From assembly GCF_014170335.1 (NCBI RefSeq), contig NZ_LZZS01000005.1, positions 248,001 through 312,000 on the forward strand: a stretch of 64,000 nucleotides of DNA. Reading direction: 5' to 3'. A model generated the notes under the pieces. The model was given only the letters and a program-made list of their open reading frames with translations. It was not told the DNA's origin and did not search any database. The stretch is from Achromobacter sp. UMC46 (GTDB lineage Bacteria > Pseudomonadota > Gammaproteobacteria > Burkholderiales > Burkholderiaceae_B). Positions 58,418 through 64,000 of the stretch are shown here, in pieces. The stretch's first letter is position 1. Each line of letters begins with the position of its first letter. A program made the translations under genes and the position numbers.

Positions 58418-59287
58418 ATGCGTCCCGATTCCACCGCCTCTTCCGAGCCGGGCGCGCCCCTGCTGGCGGGCGTGCCGGCGGCGTTCGACCATCCCAATGA
58501 CCGCGCCGAATTCCGCCATGCAGCGCACCAGCCTGGCGTAGAGCTGTATCGCGCGCACATCGTGCGCCACGCCTTCGAGCCCCACACGCACGAAGCCTAT
58601 GGCCTGGGCGCCATCGAATCCGGCGTCGAGCGCTTCCGCTACCGGGGCGCAGAGCACCTGGCGCCCTCCGGGTCGGTCGTGCTGATGAATCCCGACGAGC
58701 TGCATACCGGCCGCGCCGAAACCGACACGGGCTGGCGTTACCGCATGGCCTATATCGACCCGGACGTGGTGGCGCGCGTCACCGGCGAATCCGGCTGGTG
58801 GTTCGACACGGCCGTCGGCCACGACAACGCCGGCGCGCAACGCGTGACCGCTCTGCTCGACACCTTGTGGCAGGCACGCGAACCCCTGGCCTTCGACAGC
58901 GCGCTGTACCTGCTGCTGGGCGAATTCCGCCGCCACGCCCAGGTGCCGCGCGCGACACCGGACGAAGGCGCGCAGCGCTTCGCGCTCGTCATCGACTACC
59001 TGCGCGCCCACCTGTCGCGTCGCCTGACATTGGATGAATTGGCGGCCGTGGCGGGACTGAGCCCGTTCCATTTCCTGCGCCGCTTCCAGGCGCAGCACCA
59101 CGCCACGCCGCAACAGATGCTGATGGCGCTGCGGCTGTTCGAAGCCAAGCGCCTGCTGGCCGCCGGCGTCGAACCCGCGCAGGTGGCGTTGGCGGCCGGC
59201 TTGACCGACCAGGCCCATCTGACCCGCGCGTTCTCGCGCCGGTATGGCGTCACCCCCGCCCGCTATCAGAAGCAGGTGCGCGGCTAG
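58418..59287 (+). CDS. AraC family transcriptional regulator
   Basis: This 289-residue regulator has an N-terminal AraC-type cupin (HAFEPHTHEAYGLGAIESGVERFRYRG region, about residues 50-100, then LMNPDELHTGRAE) and a C-terminal helix-turn-helix pair (about 187-287, LTLDELAAVAGLSPFHFLRRFQ and AQVALAAGLTDQAHLTRAFSRRYGVTPARYQ). It is 79 bases upstream of an EamA transporter on the same strand, a common regulator-exporter pairing, so it may control that gene. It starts 10 bases after the EAL gene. Confidence 0.9.
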   Translation: MRPDSTASSEPGAPLLAGVPAAFDHPNDRAEFRHAAHQPGVELYRAHIVRHAFEPHTHEAYGLGAIESGVERFRYRGAEHLAPSGSVVLMNPDELHTGRAETDTGWRYRMAYIDPDVVARVTGESGWWFDTAVGHDNAGAQRVTALLDTLWQAREPLAFDSALYLLLGEFRRHAQVPRATPDEGAQRFALVIDYLRAHLSRRLTLDELAAVAGLSPFHFLRRFQAQHHATPQQMLMALRLFEAKRLLAAGVEPAQVALAAGLTDQAHLTRAFSRRYGVTPARYQKQVRG

Positions 59288-59366
59288 GCGCCCCACCGCA
59301 ATCTGGTACAAGACCGGCCCGCCTGGCGCTGGCTAGACTGCCCGCATTGAACACCTGGAGCGTTGT

Positions 59367-60326
59367 ATGTGGGCGGGAACCCTTTATGCCCTGGCCGCCG
59401 GCCTGATGTGGGGGCTGGTATTCGTGGGGCCCCTGCTGTTGCCGGAATACCCGGCCGCGCTGCAGTCCGTGGCGCGTTATCTGGCGTTCGGCCTGATCGC
59501 GCTGCCGCTTGCGTGGCTGGACCGCCATCGCCTGCGGCTGTTGACGCGCGCCGACTGGATCGAGGCCCTGAAACTGGCCGCCATCGGCAACCTGCTGTAC
59601 TACCTGTGCCTGGCCAGCGCCATCCAGCGGGCCGGCGGCCCCGTCCCCACCATGATCATCGGCACGCTGCCGGTGGTGATCGCCGTCTGCGCCAACTTGC
59701 GCAATGCGCGCCGTGACGGCAAGCTGCCCTGGAAGCGCCTGGCGCCATCGCTGGCCCTGATCGCGCTGGGCATCGGCTGCGTCAACCAGGTCGAGCTGCA
59801 AGCGCTGCGCCAGGAGGCCGACGCCGACCTATCCCGCTACGCCGTCGGCGCGCTGCTGGCGCTGGGCGCCGTCGCCTGCTGGACCTGGTATCCGCTGCGC
59901 AACGCCGACTGGCTGCGCGCGCATCCCGACCGCAGCCCCAGTACCTGGGCCACGGCCCAGGGCGTGGCCACCCTGCCCCTTGCGCTGGCAGGCTACGCGA
60001 TGTTGTGGGGCGGCATGGCCGCCACCGGCAGCGGCTTCGCCATGCCATTGGGCCCGCGCCCGGACGTGTTCCTGGGCCTGATGATCATCATCGGCCTGTT
60101 CGCGTCCTGGCTTGGCACGCTGTGCTGGAACGAGGCCAGCCAGCGGCTGCCCACCGCGCTGGCCGGCCAGTTGATCGTGTTCGAGACGCTGGCAGCGCTG
60201 GCTTACGCCTTCATCCTGCGCGGCACGATGCCCGAACCGCTGACGATGGCGGGCATCGCCTGCCTGGTCGTCGGCGTGCTGCGCGCCGTGCGCGTCAAAC
60301 CCGAACCCGTGCCCGCCCCCGCCTGA
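59367..60326 (+). CDS. EamA/DMT family transporter
   Basis: This 319-residue inner membrane protein has ten helices in two EamA repeats (about residues 5-140 and 165-310), with typical segments MWGLVFVGPLLLPEYPAALQSVARYLAFG and LFASWLGTLCWNEASQRLPTALAGQLIVFE. The family exports amino acids or metabolites. A non-hydrophobic insertion near residue 145-160 separates the two halves. It follows the AraC regulator and precedes a convergent HAD gene whose stop is one base away. Confidence 0.9.
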   Translation: MWAGTLYALAAGLMWGLVFVGPLLLPEYPAALQSVARYLAFGLIALPLAWLDRHRLRLLTRADWIEALKLAAIGNLLYYLCLASAIQRAGGPVPTMIIGTLPVVIAVCANLRNARRDGKLPWKRLAPSLALIALGIGCVNQVELQALRQEADADLSRYAVGALLALGAVACWTWYPLRNADWLRAHPDRSPSTWATAQGVATLPLALAGYAMLWGGMAATGSGFAMPLGPRPDVFLGLMIIIGLFASWLGTLCWNEASQRLPTALAGQLIVFETLAALAYAFILRGTMPEPLTMAGIACLVVGVLRAVRVKPEPVPAPA

Positions 60327-60995
60327 CTACAACAGGCCCGGCAGCAAGCTCAGGTCGTCGATCACCTCGGACGCGCCTTCATCCAACAGGCGCTGGCGCT
60401 GGTCCGGCCCGTTGTGCGATGCGCCCACGAAGCCCACGGCCCGCATGCGCGCGGCGCGGGCGGCGCGCACGCCCGGCACGCTGTCCTCCACCACCACGCA
60501 GTCCAGGATCGCGGTGCGCATCTGGCGCGCCGCGAACAGGAAGACGTCCGGCGCCGGCTTGCCTTTGGCGACCTGGGCCGTGCTGAACACGTTGGGCGCG
60601 AAGGCATCCCACAATCCCACCAGCCTCAGCGCCGCCTCCAGTTTGGGCGGCGTGCTGCTGGAGGCCACGCAGATCTCCATCCCGCGTGCCCGCAGCGTGG
60701 CCACAGTCTCGTGCACGTGGGGCAACGCCCGCAGTTCTTGTCGGAACGTGCTTTCCAGCCGGTCGGCGTACTGCCGCGCAAAGCCGTCGGGCAAAGTGCA
60801 GGCGTTCTCCGCTTGCAGCGTCTGCCACATGTCGGCGTCGGGAATGCCGGCGAACCGCCGGGCGGCCTCTTCGGGCGTGATGGCGATGCCGTGTTCGGCC
60901 AGCGCGCGCGACTGGGCGCGCGCCGCGATGATTTCGCTATCGATCAGTACGCCGTCGCAATCGAAGATCACGAGGCGGGTGGCAGGCGTATGCAT
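60327..60995 (-). CDS. HAD family hydrolase (YieH/phosphatase type)
   Basis: This 222-residue phosphatase is a HAD subfamily IA enzyme with motif I VIFDCDGVLIDSE (about residues 9-21, nucleophile and acid/base Asp), motif II CVASSSTPPKLEAAL, motif III Lys in AKGKPAPDVF and motif IV VVVEDSVPGVRAAR. It resembles YieH-like sugar-phosphate or nucleotide phosphatases. The ATG at 60995 has GGAG before it; an in-frame start nine codons upstream is less likely. It is convergent with the EamA gene. Confidence 0.92.
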   Translation of the reverse strand: MHTPATRLVIFDCDGVLIDSEIIAARAQSRALAEHGIAITPEEAARRFAGIPDADMWQTLQAENACTLPDGFARQYADRLESTFRQELRALPHVHETVATLRARGMEICVASSSTPPKLEAALRLVGLWDAFAPNVFSTAQVAKGKPAPDVFLFAARQMRTAILDCVVVEDSVPGVRAARAARMRAVGFVGASHNGPDQRQRLLDEGASEVIDDLSLLPGLL

Positions 60996-61095
60996 GGCGG
61001 CTCCGTCAGAATCGACCTTCATGATAGGCCCCCTTCATGACGCTTCGCCATGTCGCTGCGCCAAGCGCCTTGCGGCGGATGGCTCGCCACGCCGG

Positions 61096-62274
61096 CTACA
61101 GGCGCGCCGCGCGCACCCGGCGCAGGCAGGCGGCGATGATCAGCCCGCCCAGGCCCGCCGCCAGCACCACGTAGGATGCCGAGGCCCAGCCGTAGCGGTC
61201 GATCACCCCGCCCACAGTGACCGGGCCGATGACCTGCCCCAGGTTGCTGCCCTGCATCACCAGGCCTACCGACGCCGCGGTCAACCCCGGGCGCGGCGCC
61301 ACCATCGGCGCCGTGCCCAGCAGAGTCGCCGGAATCAGGCCGCCCACCGCGGAAAACAGCACGCACAGCAGGAACGTCGGCATGGCCGGCAATACCGACC
61401 GGAAGATCAGCAGCGCCACGACGCCCATCGTCACGCTGGCGCAGGCGATCAGCGTGGACCGGCGCCAGCCGCGCGCAAGCAACATGCCCGCGCCCAGGTT
61501 GCCGATGATGTTGGCGGCGCTGGCGATTGCGCTGTAAAGCCCCGCCTGCGCCAGCGTCAGCCCCAGCTTTTCCATCAGCAGCACGGGCAGGAAGGTGAAC
61601 AGCGCAAAGAACATCAGGCTGTACAGCGTGAACGACAGCGCCAGCAGCACCGGCCCCGCCGCGCCCAGCGTATCCGCGGTATCTTGCCGCAAGCCGCGCC
61701 ACGACAGGCTGGCGCTGCCAGGCGTGGCCGGCGCCAACGCCGCCACGCAGGCCAGCGCCACTGCCACCGCCGCCCCCGCGCACCACCAGTACGCCTGCCA
61801 ATGGTCGAACGCCTGCGACGCCAGCATCGCGACGGCCATGCCCGCCGGCATATAGCAGCTCCAGAGCGCAAAGGCGAAATCCCGGTTCGACGCCGACACC
61901 ATGCGCTGCAAGGCGGCCGGCCCGGCCACCGTGATCATCAGGAAACCCAGGCCTTCGACGACGCGGGACGCCAGCAGGACGCCGTACCCCGGCGCCGTGG
62001 CGCCCGCCGCCGTGCCCAACGCCGTCGCGGCCAGGCCCAGCAGCAGCATGCGCCGCGCGCCGAAGCGGGCGATCACGCCGCCCGCCGCGATGCCGCCGAT
62101 CACGCCCAATATCGAAAACACAGCGGTCAACGTGCCGATCGACGCCAGATCCAGCCCCATGTCCTGGCGCAGCAGCGGCGCGGCGATGATGACTTTGCCC
62201 ACCTGCAACGACGCCACCACGCCCGCGCCGACGATGGCCAGCACCCCGGCCCACCGGGTTTCACCCTGATTCAT
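61096..62274 (-). CDS. MFS transporter
   Basis: This 392-residue permease has twelve predicted helices and a cytoplasmic loop 2-3 of the MFS type (AGGVIARFGARRMLL), with many Gly and Ala helix positions. The ATG at 62274 begins MNQGETRWAGVLAIVG and is preceded by AGAGG. The frame is open upstream, but that part is antisense to the LysR gene and not protein-like. It is divergent from the LysR regulator, its probable controller. Substrate unknown; an organic-acid or drug exporter is possible. Confidence 0.88.
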   Translation of the reverse strand: MNQGETRWAGVLAIVGAGVVASLQVGKVIIAAPLLRQDMGLDLASIGTLTAVFSILGVIGGIAAGGVIARFGARRMLLLGLAATALGTAAGATAPGYGVLLASRVVEGLGFLMITVAGPAALQRMVSASNRDFAFALWSCYMPAGMAVAMLASQAFDHWQAYWWCAGAAVAVALACVAALAPATPGSASLSWRGLRQDTADTLGAAGPVLLALSFTLYSLMFFALFTFLPVLLMEKLGLTLAQAGLYSAIASAANIIGNLGAGMLLARGWRRSTLIACASVTMGVVALLIFRSVLPAMPTFLLCVLFSAVGGLIPATLLGTAPMVAPRPGLTAASVGLVMQGSNLGQVIGPVTVGGVIDRYGWASASYVVLAAGLGGLIIAACLRRVRAARL

Positions 62275-62380
62275 TCCAACCTCTCTTCCCATGCGATTCC
62301 AACAGAATGCCTGCCGGCGCTGATCCTGATAAGTGATAATCTTTTGATGAAACCGATCGATTGAATAGATCAGCCGGAAG

Positions 62381-63286
62381 ATGATAGACGCTCTGACGCT
62401 GGACCAACTGCGGGTGTTCGCCGCCGTCGCCGATACCGGCAGCTTCCGTGCCGCCGGGCGCAGCCTGTCGCGCGTGCAATCGGCGGTCAGCCACGCCATC
62501 GCCACCATGGAAGGGCAATTGGGCGTGACGCTGTTCGACCGCAGCGGCCGCCGGCCCGTCATGACGCCCCAAGGCCAGGCGCTGCTGGCCAACGCCCGCG
62601 ACATCCTGCTGCGCATGGACGCACTGCGCGCGCGGGCGCAAGGCCTGGGCGAAGGCGTCGAGCTGTCGCTGTCGCTGGTGGTGGACACGCTGTTCCCCAT
62701 CGCCGCCGTCGGCGCCGCGCTGAACGCCCTGCGCACCGCCTACCCGACCGTCGCGACCCGCGTTTCCGTCCTGCCGCTGGGCGGCCCCATCAACGCGTTG
62801 CTGACCGGCAGCCACACCCTGGGCATCATCGCCGGCGAACACTTCCGCCACCCGCGCATCGCCGTGCAGGCGCTGTCGTCGGTACAGATGGTCGCCGTCG
62901 TCGGCGCCGCCCACCCGCTGGCCCGGCTGCCGCCTGCCGATGCTGCGCTGGGCGCGCCCGAACTGGCCGACCACTTGCAGATCGTGCAGTCGGACCCCTC
63001 CGCCCTGACCGAGGGGCGCGACTTCGCCGTGCTGTCGCCGCAGACGTGCCGCGTCAGTGGCCAGGACACCAAGCATGCGCTGATCCTGGCGGGCGTGGGC
63101 TGGGGCCGCCTGCCGCTATGGCTGGTGGAACGCGACCTGGCCGAAGGCCGGCTGCTGCGCCTGCCCACGGACAGCCTTGGCCGCGCAAGCCAGGTCGCCA
63201 CCGAAACCTATCTGGCCCATCGCATCGACCTGCCTTTGGGGCCGGCGGCACGCGCGCTGGCGGCCGCGCTTCGCGACGCCGTCTAA
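62381..63286 (+). CDS. LysR family transcriptional regulator
   Basis: This 301-residue regulator has an N-terminal winged helix (LDQLRVFAAVADTGSFRAAGRSLSRVQSAVSHAIATMEGQLGVTLFDR region, residues 7-55) and a C-terminal effector domain (about 90-295). It is divergent from the MFS gene, with 106 AT-richer bases between them that contain several TGATAA-like repeats, suitable for LysR binding. Its stop overlaps the DUF169 gene end by four bases. Confidence 0.9.
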   Translation: MIDALTLDQLRVFAAVADTGSFRAAGRSLSRVQSAVSHAIATMEGQLGVTLFDRSGRRPVMTPQGQALLANARDILLRMDALRARAQGLGEGVELSLSLVVDTLFPIAAVGAALNALRTAYPTVATRVSVLPLGGPINALLTGSHTLGIIAGEHFRHPRIAVQALSSVQMVAVVGAAHPLARLPPADAALGAPELADHLQIVQSDPSALTEGRDFAVLSPQTCRVSGQDTKHALILAGVGWGRLPLWLVERDLAEGRLLRLPTDSLGRASQVATETYLAHRIDLPLGPAARALAAALRDAV

Positions 63287-64000
63287 GCCTTGGGCGCTTG
63301 CGCATAGCTCACGCCCATGCCCGCCCGCACGTCGTTCTGGATGCCATAAGGCGCAATCGGATAACGCAACCCATTGGCGGCCAACGCCTTCATGCCCGCA
63401 ATCGCCACCGGCAGATAACGCGGCGGCAGCGCCATCAGCATCTCTTCGTCGGGCACCCCGCCATAGCGGCGTTCGGCGAAACAGGGCAAGGACAAACTCG
63501 GTTCGCCCGTTGCCAGCGCGCGGCCCCAGGAATCCGCACAGGCCGTCTCGCCCACCACGCTCCAATCGAAGCGCCGATAGTTTTTCCACTGCAAGCCATT
63601 GATCAGAATGATCATCTGGCCCGGCGTGGCGTACACCAGGCAGATATCGGGCGGGTCCAGCCGGCCGGAGGCCAGCGGCGACACTACCAGCCCCCGGTAT
63701 TTGCCCGCCGGCACACAGGACAGCGCCTCCTGGCGCGCCCGCGCGTCCGCCTCGGTCGCATGCCAGACGCCCACGTAGTCCTTGCCGCTTTTCCAGGCCT
63801 CGTCCTGCGGGCCCAGGCCGACCACCGCGCGGCACTGCGAGCCGACCAGGTCGTCGCCGGTGATGCCCACCGTCCACCCCAGCCGCGCCGCCATGCCGAC
63901 GATCTGATCGGTCGTGTGCGTGGCTTGGGGCCGCCGAAGCCCTTTCACCCCCGCCATGGCGGCTTCATCATCGAACAGCTTCATGCCGATGACTGTGGTT
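63283..64000 (-). CDS. DUF169 family protein, 5' end outside the window
   Basis: The visible part is about 239 codons of a DUF169 protein, with VGITGDDLVGSQCRAVVGLG, LVVSPLASGRLDPPDICLVYATPGQMIILINGLQWK and the Cys in SWGRALATG-preceding ETACADS, plus LSLPCFAERRYG. An ATG occurs at 63984, but the family normally begins further upstream with a PVGVKLF-like strand, and here TTVIGMKLFDD is in frame up to the window end. I therefore treat the gene as cut by the edge. DUF169 proteins have conserved Cys residues of unknown role. It is convergent with the LysR gene. Confidence 0.8.
   Translation of the reverse strand, partial: TTVIGMKLFDDEAAMAGVKGLRRPQATHTTDQIVGMAARLGWTVGITGDDLVGSQCRAVVGLGPQDEAWKSGKDYVGVWHATEADARARQEALSCVPAGKYRGLVVSPLASGRLDPPDICLVYATPGQMIILINGLQWKNYRRFDWSVVGETACADSWGRALATGEPSLSLPCFAERRYGGVPDEEMLMALPPRYLPVAIAGMKALAANGLRYPIAPYGIQNDVRAGMGVSYAQAPKA

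Noticed and set aside
1..64000. rRNA, tRNA, CRISPR arrays, prophage or replication origin features
   Set aside because: I saw no cloverleaf-type sequence, rRNA core, repeat-spacer array, phage structural gene or DnaA-box cluster; short or diverged RNA genes could be missed by eye.

Overview
The window is GC-rich DNA, densely coded on both strands, from a free-living betaproteobacterium. It most likely belongs to the Alcaligenaceae (Achromobacter/Bordetella type). The reasons are three separate Bug/TctC-type periplasmic receptors, many LysR/AraC/TetR/IclR/GntR regulators each beside a small metabolic or transport cluster, a tripartite RND pump, and a candidate Fur box of the kind known from Bordetella. 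The genus is an inference, because no rRNA or other marker gene is present. I saw no rRNA, tRNA, CRISPR array, integrase or intact insertion sequence.

Layout. 0-1.3 kb: a GFA-type zinc protein, a PhnB-like VOC protein and an LtrA remnant. 1.3-6.6 kb: a siderophore-uptake locus with a PchR-like AraC regulator divergent from a TonB-dependent receptor, an O-methyltransferase-like enzyme and an FptX/RhtX-type transporter. 6.6-15.8 kb: an accessory, less GC-rich stretch holding a 56-residue membrane protein, a strong palindrome, a hypothetical acidic protein, an unknown multi-pass membrane protein, an acetyltransferase remnant, a four-gene envelope cassette (two MetA-pathway-type outer membrane proteins and two DUF1254/DUF1214 proteins), a 1.1-kb stretch without a gene, and a small hypothetical. 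15.8-22.3 kb: an IclR-regulated catabolic cluster (GMC oxidoreductase, MHS-type transporter, M20 amidohydrolase, Bug receptor). 22.4-29.0 kb: an RND efflux operon and its divergent TetR regulator, with two matching 18-bp palindromes between them. 29.0-40.3 kb: an aldo/keto reductase, serine hydrolase and class V aminotransferase, divergent from a GntR/FCD regulator followed by a complete Dpp-type peptide ABC transporter and an M20 peptidase.

40.3-47.9 kb: LysR, NTF2-like, two Bug receptors, TetR, a small lipoprotein, a Gly-rich envelope protein, DUF523, small hypotheticals and AraC. 47.9-52.3 kb: a NYN-LOTUS RNA-metabolism protein with a repetitive tail, a GNAT, and an orphan MotA/MotB-like ion-channel pair. 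52.4-56.7 kb: an HD-domain pseudogene, then a DGPF/YciI, FitAB toxin-antitoxin, second DGPF/YciI, SRPBCC, VOC and ECF42-type sigma factor series. 56.8-64 kb: a CSS-EAL phosphodiesterase, AraC, EamA transporter, HAD phosphatase, MFS, LysR and a DUF169 gene cut by the window edge.

How the genes work together. Most blocks are a regulator divergent from what it probably controls: PchR-like for iron-siderophore uptake, IclR for oxidation and uptake of an unknown organic acid or alcohol, TetR for efflux, GntR for peptide or amide uptake and hydrolysis. The most distinctive points are the methyltransferase inside the siderophore-uptake operon, the paired operator palindromes at the RND and GntR loci, the DUF1254/porin cassette, the ECF42/DGPF module with a toxin-antitoxin pair between its two DGPF genes, and the NYN-LOTUS protein.
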